64,000 nt of DNA, taken from contig NW_020194631.1 of NCBI RefSeq assembly GCF_002865645.1, positions 124,001 to 188,000 on the forward strand, read 5' to 3'. The notes beneath the pieces were generated by a model. It was given only the letters and a program-made list of their open reading frames with translations. It was not told the DNA's origin and did not search any database. This document shows positions 22,374-34,289 of this stretch, piece after piece. The stretch's first letter is position 1. Each line of letters begins with the position of its first letter. Made by a program: the position numbers and the translations under genes. The DNA comes from Hyaloscypha bicolor E. Lineage: Eukaryota; Ascomycota; Leotiomycetes; Helotiales; Hyaloscyphaceae.

Positions 22374-23624
22374 CTCTACCTTGGTATGGGTCGTGAAGTC
22401 TCAGAAATAGGTTCGTAGTGATTCGTTCGTGGAGGGGATGAATGAAGTTATAAACAAGAAGGTAGCAAAGGAGTCAAGCCAAATCGCCCCAAGGACCAGC
22501 CAAGAAGCAAGAAGTATCCAAGTCTTCCAGATCGAGGTTATCGAGATCCACAGTTCCCCGAGAGGAGGTTGACAGCTCCCAGCACAGCCTTGTTTGTTCC
22601 TCGAGGGGCCTGTCGGCCGGCGCTCTCTCTTCCAATGATCCAAGGATCAGCAGAAGTTCGCAACGAGCTACATCTCCCAAAATGACGTAGAATTGTCGCC
22701 TGCCCCTCTTTGTGCCCTGGAGCTGGACCTGGAAGAGCTCCGATGCGCTCCTTCAACCAAGGCAATACCCCCTGCATGGGCTGAGCCTCGCGATCGTCGC
22801 ACCGATACCCAAAGATAAGGAATAGAGGGCGAATTGGGGGATGAATCGACTGGAGGATTGCAGGAGAATGTACGCGTCTTTTCGACGCTCGATGAGAAAG
22901 CGAATGTAGGAGGGGAGAAGAATGATTGGCGTTTCATCTAGAATAATGCATGAGCGGTTGTTTACATGAAGCAGAAACCATTTTCCGTGCCATCAGTCCT
23001 CGATGACGCAGGGGTGGGAGGCACGACCCGCGACCCCTCCACAAACACCCTTGAACGCCTAGAGTGGGAGTGGAGTTCTCGGGAATCAGCCGACAGGAAC
23101 AGTGGGGAACAACGGCGTGGGACTTAACTCGTTAGTTGGAAGGCACGAGCTTCGTGCCGCCTGAACCTAGAGCTTGGTTTGTTACAGAAGATCTTTCCTG
23201 CTTGGGAATGAAATGGTAACAGTCGAAGGATCTTGGGAAAGTAAGCGTTGATATATACATCATGCCCTCATTCCTCTGTTGATGTAGAATGCCTCCCCGG
23301 TTCTACGCTTTACTCTGCCAAAAGATTCATGGAGACTTCTTTTGGAATTGCAAGGCTAAACATTTATCGAGGTTTCTAAACTATGAACCAACCCGATCGA
23401 TTATACTATTTATTCCCAGAACAACATGTTAACTGCGCCATCCATCATCTTCACGCATCAACTTTCTGTTCAGATCCTCGCCTGTTCGCATCCGTATCGC
23501 CTCGTCTGAAAGACTGAACGTCTGCTGCTCAAAACTGGCATCCTTATAGCTGCCACTATCTTGGATATCCTGTTGGTCTTGGAAGAAAAGAAATTCGTCT
23601 ACTCCATCGTTTTTTGGCGCCCAA
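22374..23624. other. Intergenic, upstream of the thaumatin-like gene
   Basis: Promoter of the leftward thaumatin-like gene and 3' flank of the Hsp70-like gene. Small minus-strand frames at 22401-22937 have no recognisable family. Confidence 0.4.
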
Positions 23625-25974
23625 TCACTTGAATCTTGAAGTGCAGCGGCCCATCACTTCACCCTGGCACACCAACTCGGCGTTGAATTCGGATCCGTCA
23701 AGTGTGAGATAGATGTCAAAATATACACGGTAAAAGGTTCCTTGTGGGGTATCCATTCTCTCGAAATCCTTCTCGAGGTTCTTCCGGGAAAGATCTGAGG
23801 TGAGTGTGACAACTTCCTTGACTCCTAAGAAGTCGTTAGAAAATTTGGAGGAACAACGGAGGGAAGTACTTACGAGGATCCTTGGTATACTCAGGGCAGA
23901 CATCGTCGTCACAAGCATATAAGATATCCTCATACATGAGGGTGGCACCTGGAGCGACTTGTCGGAAGAAGGAGACCTTCACTGGCTCACCAATCTTCAC
24001 TCTTTGGCCCTTCTGCACGAAGATTTGTCGAGTGAACTTGCATCGATCCTTACCATCCAGCGATGGCACACGGTAGGCTTCGGGGTGGTGGCCCTCCTTG
24101 AAAGGCTGTAAGGTGGCCATCAGATAATGACGGCGAGCGACACGAGAGGTGACGACTCGCTCTGTGATACCGGCAGTGACAGCACCCTTAACGATGGCAG
24201 CGACGGAGTCCATAGGTCTGACAACCTTTGCCTGGAATTGAGGAGGTACGTGAAGCTTGATTTGTTGGAACAGGTACTCGGAAGCACCAAAGCCACCAAC
24301 AACCAGGACATTTTGGAGTGTTCGGTTCTGTGCTTGGATAGCAATGATCTGGTTTCGGACCAACTCCAAAATTCGGTTGACCACTGGCTCGAAGCATTGA
24401 AGGATTTCCTCATTCGTGAAAGTCATATATCCTTCTTCGATACCAGCTTCAGGGAATTCTGCCTCGATACCGACATCGACAGCCCACTTCTGGTTGTTGT
24501 TGCGGAAATCGGCCTTGATTCTGTTCTCGAAATCCATGATGCACTTTGCGTACACTCTTCCGGCAGTCTTAGATCCATCTGGCAGCTTCATCTTTCGGAT
24601 CTTCGTTCTTAAGATGTTGCTGAAATTTCGGTTCAGGGCTGTTGATCCACAAGAATCACCAGACCCTGCTGTACACTCAGACACTGTGAACGGAGACTCC
24701 TCTTCAACTTCGTAAGCAATCAAATCAACGGTTCCGCCACCACAATCAACAATCAATACAGCATCGTGAACCTTGAGATTCAGCAGACCAGCCTTTGAAC
24801 AGAACAAGGCGGCGGCTTCTGGCTCAGTGATGAGCGTTAGTCGGTTGTCGTTCTCATCACGTAAGAAACCAGCTTGGATTGCAGCAGCTCTTGTCGCAGC
24901 CTTCCCAGCGTCGTTCCAGATGGCAGGTACAGTGAGGTAGTATCTGATATTCCGCTCCTCTCTGTTGAAGACCTCACCCAATGTCTTTTGCAACTGACTT
25001 CGCATTGCTTGTCGAAGCTTGAACAGATAGTCAGCCGCGACGTCGATTTCCGACTTTCCGGGAGGGAGCGGGGGAAGATTGATAGGGTCGATGTATGTGT
25101 TACCAGAAAGCATCAGCTGAAGCTTGAACCACTCGACCTTTTGCACACCGGGCTTTGGGTAGCCAGTTGGTGCTAAAGCATCGGCGATATCAGGTCCCCA
25201 ACCAACAACCTTCTGGTATTGATCGTAGTACAGCACCGTCGGAATCTATATTTGTCAGTATGAAATTGCATAGAGCTGCTGTCGTCCGCACCTTTTGCTT
25301 CGTATATGATCCTGCGCCTGGCCATTCTGTGATGATATCTTCCTTTGCTTCAGTATTGGTTGCGAAGGCGAAAGCGACACCGGAGAAAGTAGTTCCCTGT
25401 ATGAATTAGCAACGATCTCTCTGATCGAGAATAGATGGCTTACAAAGTCGATGCCGACAATGAGTTGTGCTTTGCTTCGTCCAGCTCCCTCGACTTCGAC
25501 GGCATTGTTTCTGTTTGCATATTGTGCTGCAGCAACACTCCCGCCTCCAGGAGGAACGGGAGCTCCATATTGTGGTGGCCCGTATTGCGGTGGTCCGCCT
25601 GCTGGAGGCGGCGCACCCATTCCACCAGCGGGGTGTCCAGGAGGATATCCTGAAGCAGCTGTGTTGATCGGAGGGGGTCCGCCCATTACCTGGCTCGGCG
25701 GTGTGCGAGGAGTGCCAGCCATGGGACTTTGGGTACGGCCGACGGATGCTGGCGCAGGAGAGTAGTTGTTGGTATAGCTCGGTGGTCGCCCACCAGGCCC
25801 TGGGTGATTCATGGGAAGACTTGTCGTGGACGACGAGGCTGTTGAGGGTGTCGGTCTACCAGCAAGCTGTGGCGTGGAGGTGGTGGGGTTTTGTGCGATG
25901 GTAGGGACGTTGGCGCTCGATTTGCGTTTGGAGCCGAATCCAAGGCCTTTAAACCGGGAGTTCATAGAACTCAT
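23625..25974 (-). CDS. Hsp70-family ATPase with proline-rich N-terminal head
   Basis: Four exons: 25974-25444, 25396-25292, 25245-23874 and 23824-23625, 735 residues. Residues 1-160 are disordered (Pro/Gly/Gln-rich, PPQYGPPQYGAP). The actin-like ATPase follows: phosphate 1 loop VGIDF|GTTFSGVAFAF formed across intron 1, connect 1 region LTVPAIWNDAGKAATRAAA, phosphate 2 VLIVDCGGGTVDLIAYEV and adenosine loop VLVVGGFGASEYLFQQI. The C-terminal part does not look like a classical substrate-binding domain and lacks an EEVD tail. This resembles the HSPA12-like branch of Hsp70s common in filamentous fungi, of unclear cellular role. It is likely cytosolic since no targeting signal is seen. The open frame extends upstream to 26103, so ATG 25974 (or 25965) is the likely start. 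Confidence 0.88.
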
Positions 25975-28900
25975 AAGGCCTAGAGGGGTGTAATCAATGC
26001 AAGAAGGAAGGAAGAAGACGCAGACGGGGGAAGAGACTGCGGTTGGCGTGGGCGTGGGCGCGGCCGTAGGCGTAGGAGTGGGCTTCGAGACGGCTGTCAG
26101 CACGCCTGGCCGCTAGTTAGCGAAGTGAGCGATGCGGTGCTGGTGCTGGTGCTGTGCTTGCTGTGCTGTTCTGCTCTCGCTCGCGCTGGGCGTGTTGGCA
26201 AACAGCACCCTGTAGGGACATAGGGCTGTGGCGGGGGCAATTGAGATGGGATAGCAATCCCGTGATAATCGATTTGAAATCTTTCTCTTTCTCTTTACTC
26301 CCCTTCCACTTCCACTTCCACCAGACTCAGTCAATGGTCTGGGCAAAAGGGTGCTCCGCGTGGTTTGCGCGTTCGTGGAGAGGCGGTCGGATCGGGGCTG
26401 GGCTGTGTCTCTGGGGGCAGGAGCTGAATGAGCGGGACGGATGGGATCCTCTTGACTTCTTAAAAGCGCCTTTGTTCCAATTCCAAATGCAGCTACGCAA
26501 CCGCGAAACGGGCGATCGTCGAAGAGTCCTGAATTGACGAGACGACAAGCAAAGCACAAGGCGATTCCAAAAGACACGACGCTGACCGTCCTGTGGAATC
26601 GGGAGGGCAGCAGGACTCGTGCGTACGTTGCAAGTCCTTGTCTTTTCGGCGATGGCTGCAGTTGCTTCTGCTCAGCCTCACTGGCGCCGTCCTTCATTTG
26701 TTACCACCAGTCCACCCCCGGGAACCTGACTAAGAAAAAGCAGCCTTCTCGCGGCTGGGCCCCGCAATCAGGCTCGGAAGATGCAAGTCTGCCTTACAAG
26801 TATCGGGAGGAGGGAGGAGGGACGAGACTTCAACATGTCCGGATTCACAGTGCGAATATAGAAGCAGTGCAAGGTTAGGAACTCGTGAACTCGAGCAGCA
26901 GCAGCAGAACAACGCCGCAATCGATCCAAGTCCAGAGTCTCCGACCGCTTGCAGAAGTCCTGAGGTCCTGACACACGGTGGCCGTCGACAGGCCTTCGCC
27001 GCCTCCCAAGCCGTGATCCCATTATGCTACTTTCCACCTGTAAGATGATTGGCCAGCGCGGAACCTCTCTGGGAGAGCCGAGTAAATGTCTCGTATCAAA
27101 TATCTCACGAAACATGAGGTCAGCAAGTCAACATGCCGAATTTCGAGCTGAGTATCGTTGCGGTACTTAATTTAAAAATAGATTTACAGATAAAATAGCG
27201 ATCCACCCCTTCTATCTCGGTCAGAGAAACCAATTCTGGTGGCGATGTATCACGTGATACGACTCCCATGGCGTTGGCGGTGTGAGGGGTGATTGTGGCA
27301 AAGTCTGGACTCCAAGAGATTGGAGTCCGACCATTGGAAGATCGGATGGCCAGGCCAACTTTCCGGCGAGTTACATTGATGTGAGAGTGGACACTCGCCA
27401 GCGCAGATCTGACCAGCTTGGCGATTCTGAAGGGGAAGGAAGGGTTGAGAGGGAAATGATGGAAGAGATTGATGAATTGACTTCCATGTAGTCAAGCAGG
27501 TTCGTAAGAAAATCCAATGCTGGTTTGAGAAATTACCGGAGCCTGGGATAGTAAGGCAACAGAGAGATTCGGGGATGAGTTCCAGGAGGCGCATCTGAAA
27601 ATGGGGATTCAACCATCTACTATCCAACAGTCTTCATGTATTGCGATAGCTGAAGTTGAGGAGTTCAGAATTCTCTTTCAGCTTGGCTTAAAGAGGGCTA
27701 CCAGCCATATACTGTGTGAAAGAAACACAGGAAATTCCTGTTGAGTGAGATCCGTTCAATCGCTTGAATTAGAAAGAAGTCGTAGTGAAGTTTAAATTAC
27801 ATTTTACAACGATTTGTATTGAGAACTCTCATAGACTCATATTCAACCTCCAATTATTTTATCCATAGAGGTTTGAAGATAAAGTACTGTAGGTACTTTG
27901 TAATGTGTACCATCAAGGATTCCTGAGCACTGTTGTCAGCACTCACCTCTAGCCACCATCTAAAGACAGGAGACGAAGAAGGGAACCAGACGACTAGTAA
28001 TAAATTATTTGACGTGATATCCAACCAAGCCTCTACCATACTCATTTGTCCAATGGACTGCGGTACTGGTTTTGGATTGATCGACAGGAAGAGAAAATTG
28101 GCACAGGAAAGAAAGATAATTAGAAAAGATCACTTGTTCGTCATTAACAAGCAAGAAGAACCATCAAGAAATGGCACACACTCTTGAACACTAAAACCAC
28201 TTTGACGTTTTATATCCCGACTTCTGAAGCTGACCAGGTTACACGAGACTTATCTCTTGTAAGCTTGTTAGACAAATGACGGTTGGCTCAATTGGAAGCC
28301 ATTACACAGTTCAAGTGGATGAATGAGCGTGAGTGAACTAGAACTACGGCATTTGCATCATATTCTTTTGTGATCGGTCTTGTAGAAGGTGCAAAAATGG
28401 AAGGAGTGAAAATGCCAAGTTGTCCAGAAACGCGGAACCTTTGCCGGTTATCGTGGAGAAGTCAAGCCTGGAGATGGAACACGAGCTCTAACATTCTGGG
28501 AACACAAAATACCTCCCTTCAAATTGCCTTGACCTCTGTACTCGAGAAAACCTCCAACCTCTGACATTCCAATTTCAAAACATTGCGGAACCCCTAATAC
28601 CCACATCTCGTGCCTTTCCACTATCCTCGGCGAGATCGCATCGCTTGGCTCAGAATCTTCGCCCAAATTCGGGTCCCAGAACGACATTATTGCGGATCCT
28701 TCACGCCTGACAGCCAGGAGTTTGGCCGAGAATCTGGCAGACACGCCCGACTACTCCCTTCGCATCCTGGTGCCCGTCCCCAAATCGAATCTGCATGCAA
28801 GACGGTGCAGAACGAGGCTTTAAGGATCCAGTCGTGTTGCTCTCAGGCTATCGTCGACGGCGTCAGAGCTCCATCTCCGGCGAACCCAAGGGTTAAACGC

Positions 28901-29522
28901 AAAACAATCCGCTGACAGGGTCTCCTGCCGCTTGGGTTCCATGCATTTGCCCAACGCATCATCAATTGACCTTTACCAAACTAAAATCCCTCTTTGGTCG
29001 AGTCGTACGACATAGACGGGCCTATACTGACGAATGGTTGAGAGCTTCTGTCTACCCCTCCCAATCCTGTCCCGCTCTCACGCTGCCCCGCCAACTCTGG
29101 CTTTTGGCAGCACCGTTTCCAAAACGTCGTCCTTAAATCCAAGGAGGGCCCGCTCGCCCAGGCACTTCAATCTTCGTACGCCTTCCCTGCCACCAGAAGT
29201 CGACGAAGCCAATCTCTTCAATTCCCACAAGGTGTCGACCCGAAGCCCTATCACTCTTCTCCAAGTCGTGTCCTTCGCATTTCTTGCGGTAGTCTTAGTA
29301 AGTGTCATGGCCTTGCCAACAAACTCATCATCATGCATAAGGTTGACAGCGGGGATCTAGGTCGTTCAATTCTACTTCACAGATAATCCCCCTACGTACT
29401 CAAGACGCCTGCAGCCGTACTCTTCCACCAGATTCTCCCCATCAGCGAACATCGTTGAAGGGCAAACTTGCGAGTCCCCGCCTCCTTTTCCAACAGAACC
29501 ACCCATATCGAAACCGCACACA
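25975..29522. other. Long intergenic region, Hsp70-like to glucokinase
   Basis: 3.5 kb without a supported gene. A minus frame at 26113-26697 lies directly upstream of the Hsp70-like start and is likely 5' UTR/promoter. A + frame at 29034-29360 (108 codons with an ATG) lies in the glucokinase leader and could be a long uORF or chance. The remainder is unassigned. Confidence 0.35.
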
Positions 29523-31325
29523 ATGGCTCTTGCGGCAGAAGCAAAGCGGGTGGCCGCAGAATTCGAATTGACGGACAATGATATCAGAAAGACGGTGGCA
29601 GAGTTCGTGGCAGAGATGGGTGCGTATCAATAAAGGTCCGGGCATTGACGTACAATCTAATCGTCACGCAGCGGCTGGGCTGGCACAAGATGGTACTGCT
29701 ATGAGCCAGATCCCTACATATGTTACGGGTGTGCCCAACGGGACGGAGAAGGTGAGCAGACACGCTGTGTTGCCTCTAGAGCCTTAAGATGACAAGTGAA
29801 GGGTCTGTATCTAGCTGTCGACCTTGGCGGTACGAATTTCCGAGTCTGCTCGATTCAGCTAAACGGTGATACCACATTCAACCTCGTGCAATCCAAAGTG
29901 GCAATACCGAAAGAACTTATGGTTGCAAAGACTGCCAAAGAGCTATTCGCATTTCTGGCGAAGCAGATCGAGGTGTTTTTAAGGACCCATCACAACGACC
30001 ATTTTGAGAAACAGCTTAGGCGGCGCCAGACAGTCAGCACCCCGGAAGGATATCGGGATGAGCACATATTCAGACTTGGTTTTACATTCAGCTTTCCAGT
30101 GAAACAGGTTGGAATCAACCGCGGGAATCTGATCAGGTGGACCAAAGGATTCAATATCCAGGATGCAGTTGGTAAAGATGTCTGTCAGTTGCTACAAGAG
30201 GAGATTGATCTCCTCAAGTTGCCTGTAAAAGTGGCAGCACTTGTGAACGACACAGTCGGTACCCTCATGGCCCGATCCTACACCTCTCCAGGCAAGACCA
30301 GCACCCTTCTTGGGGCAATATTTGGCACTGGCACCAACGGTGCGTATGTTGAGAAACTCTCCAAGATCACGAAATCTATGAAAGGAGATTACGACAAGAG
30401 CACTGGCGAGATGGTGGTCAACACTGAGTGGGGATCGTTCGACAATGGGCTTAAAGTCCTTCCCAATACCGAGTATGACGCCCAACTCGACAGAGACAGC
30501 GTAAATCCTGGGATCCAAATGTTCGAAAAGCGAATCTCTGGCATGTTCCTGGGCGAGATCTTACGAATTGCTCTCGTCTCCATAATGAAGAGGCCGGACG
30601 TTCCCCTCTTCCGGGACGACAATTCCTCGCACAACGACTACCGCTCGACGACTACTGTCGACGAGACCTCGCCCCTCCACACCCAGTGGGCAGTTGACAG
30701 TAGCATCTTGTCCATTGCAGAAGCGGACAACAGTGTGGGTCTCCGCGCACTCAGACAGCAGATTGAGACGAGTCTGGGTGTTTCCGCGGCGAGTATCGAC
30801 GACGCTCGCGCTGTGAAAGAAATTGCTCACGCAATCGCTGAACGCGCAGCACGTTTATCGGGTGCAGCTGTTGCAGCCATTGTGATCCATACTGGCCGCT
30901 TAAATCCAGGGGCCTCGTCTGCTCCACAACCGAAATCTGCAGCTGCTATCGTCGAAGACCTCAAGAACTTCAACCTGGCAGAAGCAGCCTCTGCAACGAC
31001 AAACAAATTGGCAGATACAGCCGGTATGGCCGTCAACGAAGAAGAGATCGTGGACATTGGTGTTGACGGCAGTCTTGTCGAGTTCTATCCCGGTTATGAA
31101 GACTACATGCGAGCCGCGATGAGAGCCGTGCCAGAAATTGGTGCGGTTGGTGAGAGGAAAATCAGAATTGGAATTGCAAAGGACGGCTCAGGTGTAGGAG
31201 CAGCTCTCATTGCGCTTGTGGCCGCGAAGATGGAACAAAGTAACAACTATGTGGGAGACTTGAGGCAAAGGTTGGAGAGTGTTGGGGAGTCGTCGGAAGA
31301 ACAAGCGATCGTAGTAGAAAAGTAA
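29523..31325 (+). CDS. glkA: Glucokinase
   Basis: Three exons: 29523-29619, 29672-29751 and 29802-31325, 566 residues. Exon 2 encodes AAGLAQDGTAMSQIPTYV and joins NGTEK to GLYLAVDLGGTNFRV, the hexokinase phosphate 1 loop. The sugar-binding signature LGFTFSFPVKQ..LIRWTKGF, the catalytic aspartate in VNDTVGTL, GTGTNGAY and NTEWGSFDNG, and the C-terminal GVDGSLVEFYPGY and IAKDGSGVGAALIAL are all present. It phosphorylates glucose to glucose-6-phosphate in the cytosol. Glucokinase rather than hexokinase is inferred from the IPTYVTGVPNGTE segment and overall length. A 108-codon frame in the leader (29034-29360) may affect translation. Confidence 0.94.
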
Positions 31326-32442
31326 AATGATCTACTTACAGTATAGGATATATGGTTCTTGATGGGTTTGCTTCTGGTCTTGGGATATTTTATTCTTGGT
31401 GGGTGGTTTTCGCATAGCAGGGACCCGTAGTATGAAATTACCATTGGACTTTCGATACTTCGGTTCCAAACTCGTGCTTGCTACCCCCCCTAACCCCAAA
31501 CACGGGCTCAAGGTGAGCTCTCGATCCGAGATTGCCAAATTGCAAATTGCATTATGGATTCAATTTAAACTTCGGATCAGCCGTCTTTGTTGCATGTCGC
31601 ATTTGAAGAGCCGTATCGAGTTTCCCTTTTTCCGACAGCAGATGGCACAGCGCGAGTTTCTCTCGGACATCGCGAAACAGAACGTGGGGTGGGGATTTCG
31701 TGCCGAGGCGGTGCGGTTAAGGGGGGAAAGTCGAGACGAGGTGTCTTTATTGTGGTTCACCTCGCTTGGGCTTGCTTGTGTATATGAAGGGGTTTTAGAA
31801 GTTGAAGCTGTTTTGGGTGGATTTATGAGATGATATGTTCATTTATTCTGTTCTTTTGGGGAATGATTGAAGAGGTAGGTGCTGCCGGATCCTTAAGCAC
31901 GTCGTCAAGACACTTTCTTCTCATCGAAGTTGAGGACCTCATCGTGAGAAGTCATGTCAACCTTGAGGCAAAAGTCAGTCACAAAGATCTTCAAAAGAGG
32001 TCCTTTTCGGAGTTCTCTGTACTATATTCTGTCCATAGCTCGGGTGCATCATTAATGTCCGACGGCTTGTTCAAATACTCGACCGTAGGAGGGAGAAAGG
32101 TGGGGATAAGAAGGAACACGAGCCAGGTAGACCGTCCGACCAGACACTAGTCCCGCACATTACTCTAATCTTATCAATCATATCAAGTCCTCTCCTGTCA
32201 AATCCTTACCTTTCCCATGCCAAGCCGGGGAACGCTCCAAGGATCAATGTCAGGATGATCCACTTCTTCCATCCAGGCCCGAAACTCTGGGGCCGCAGTC
32301 GATTCTCGGAGCAGCAAAGAAGTACTTGAATGTCCTCTATCTGTCAGGACTTTGGAGACGTCATTTTAATACTTGTACCTTGATTCTCTCCTCTACTTTC
32401 AATATTCCACACAAGTTTCTCAAAGCCTAAACACGCTTCACT
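31326..32442. other. Intergenic, no supported gene
   Basis: Only chance-like frames are seen (31396-31833, 31830-32150). A solitary reverse-strand copy of the TGCAACAAA motif lies at 31586-31594. Confidence 0.4.
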
Positions 32443-33806
32443 ATGCAGTCAGACAAGCTCCGCCTCTTCACACGCTACCTCCCCCTCCTCCTCACCTGCG
32501 CCCTCAAATTCCTCTCCCAACGCCTCCAATCCACGCTCCACCAACTCACCTACCGCCCTCTCCACTCATCCCAAAACGTCCTCGTCATCGGCGGCTCCTT
32601 CACCGGCGTCTGGCTCGCTCGTCGACCCACGGAATCCCTGCCTTCCGGCTACAAGGTGGTTCTCGTCGAGAAGAACTCGCATTTCAACTACACATTTAAC
32701 CTCCCGAGGTATTCGGTGTTTCGGGTCCATGAACAGAAGGCCTTTATCTCGTATCAAGGTCTGTTTGAGAAGACGCCTGAGGGGATCTTGAGCAGATCCA
32801 GGAAGTGACGTGTGTTAGGGATGGGGAAATCGAATTGGCAAGTGGGAAATGTGTTCCATATGCGTATCTGGCGATCGCTACAGGAGCAACGCAGTCTCCG
32901 CCTGCGAAGTTGCTTGCGAGTCAGAAAGGAGAGGCGGGTGCTGAGTTGAGGGTCTTGCAAGCGATAATTGAGAAGGCGGAGAAGATTGCTATTGTTGGTG
33001 GTGGGGCTGTGGGTGTGCAGCTTTCGGCTGATATTAAAAGCTTTTACAGGGATAAGACGGTTGTGCTTATTCATTCGAGGGACCAGTTGCTCTTGAATTT
33101 TGGGGTGAGGTTGCATGAGTTTGTGGTGGGGAAGTTGGGGGTATTGGGCGTGGATATTTGGCTTGGTGAGAGACCGGCTGTACCTGTTGATGGTAATTGG
33201 GAGAGTGAGGAACTTACATTCAAATGTGGAAGGAGCGAGATGTTTGACTTGGTGGTGTGTATCCTAACAAACCAAAGTTGCTGTCCTGACACCAGCAGAT
33301 CCCTTGTACAGGACAAAAGTCAAACTCTTCGATTGTCGCAGAATTTTCTCCATTGTCGATATCGACTCAAACGAAAAGGATTCTTGTCAAGCCAACCTTG
33401 CAGCTTGAAGGAAATGGGAAGTCAAATGAGGGAATCGCCCGTATCTTTGCGTTGGGAGACGTTGCGGAGACAGGAGGACCCAGGATGGCACGGGCTTGAA
33501 TGATGCAAGCAGAAATCGTTCGAATATCGTTGCCCTCATCAAAGAAAGAAGCTGGCTGAGTACGCGTCGTTGGCTCTCGAAGGAGCGTTGAAGTTGAGTT
33601 TGGGCAAGGTAAGAAGATATACCCAAATCCAATCTGAGAAGAAGAAATCTCATACGAGTATGCCGCTAGGACGAGTGTGTTATTACCTGCAGGAATATGA
33701 TGGGACTGACTTCATGTTCCCAGGCAAGGGTGGACACGTGGATTTGGAAGTTGCTCAAGCTTGGAAGATGTTTGGAGCTGATCTCCAAAAGGAGGTTATC
33801 GAATAA
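32443..33806 (+). pseudogene. AMID/AIF-like FAD oxidoreductase, decayed
   Basis: The parts are clear: an N-terminal hydrophobic stretch, the FAD-binding SSQNVLVIGGSFTGVW, KVVLVEKNSHFNYTFNLPR, then in another frame PYAYLAIATGATQSPP, the NAD-binding KIAIVGGGAVGVQL, IPCTGQKSNSS, ARIFALGDVAETGGPRMARA and a C-terminal EYASLALEGALKLSLGK. The reading is broken. One base is missing near 32781-32790. An in-frame TGA at 33497-33499 stands where the family has a Gly or Ala codon before MMQAEIV. Two further single-base losses lie at about 33522 and 33545. One intron (33252 to about 33295) is still spliceable. Intact homologues are flavoproteins of the apoptosis-inducing-factor-2 type. Sequencing error could explain one lesion but hardly four. 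Confidence 0.85.
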
Positions 33807-34289
33807 CGACATATGAGCATCTTAACTTCGGATCCGTCCTTTAACCAAATCATCACTCTCGATTTAGAACTACCAGCATGCTTCCCATCAAGTCCTCTTG
33901 GTTGAGTTCAATTTTTAGGCCGGGGGGTAGGTGCCTGCACCTTTCCACAACAGCCTGCTCGAATAATCCACTAGATAGATAGATAGTTACTAATACTTCT
34001 GATTTCTGAAAAGGTCCGCATATGAGCTTCGAATTCGATGAGAGCTTCACGGGTAAAGAAGTGACTCACGTGAGTCTCTCACGCGTTTGCTATTTTGGGC
34101 GTTGCTGCCTGGTTGCAGCCTTATATCCTTTGTCGATTAGCGAGTGGCTTACCCCTTATTTTCCACCACGAACATATAAATTCCTTCTTCCCTTCATCCA
34201 TGGTGAATGGTAATAGCATCCGGTCTCGAAGAGCTCACATCACATTGAAATCTATCAAATTTATCTCACGCCTCAGAGGATCTCGGAAA
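33807..34289. other. Intergenic spacer
   Basis: No gene was seen. A short ATAG repeat lies near 33975. It is the presumed promoter of the DUF4246 gene. Confidence 0.4.

Noticed and set aside
26113..26697. 194-codon minus frame upstream of the Hsp70-like gene
   Set aside because: No domain, low-complexity tail, and position fits the leader/promoter of the Hsp70-like gene.
29034..29360. 108-codon + frame with ATG before glucokinase
   Set aside because: Composition and sequence do not resemble a known protein; noted as a possible uORF only.
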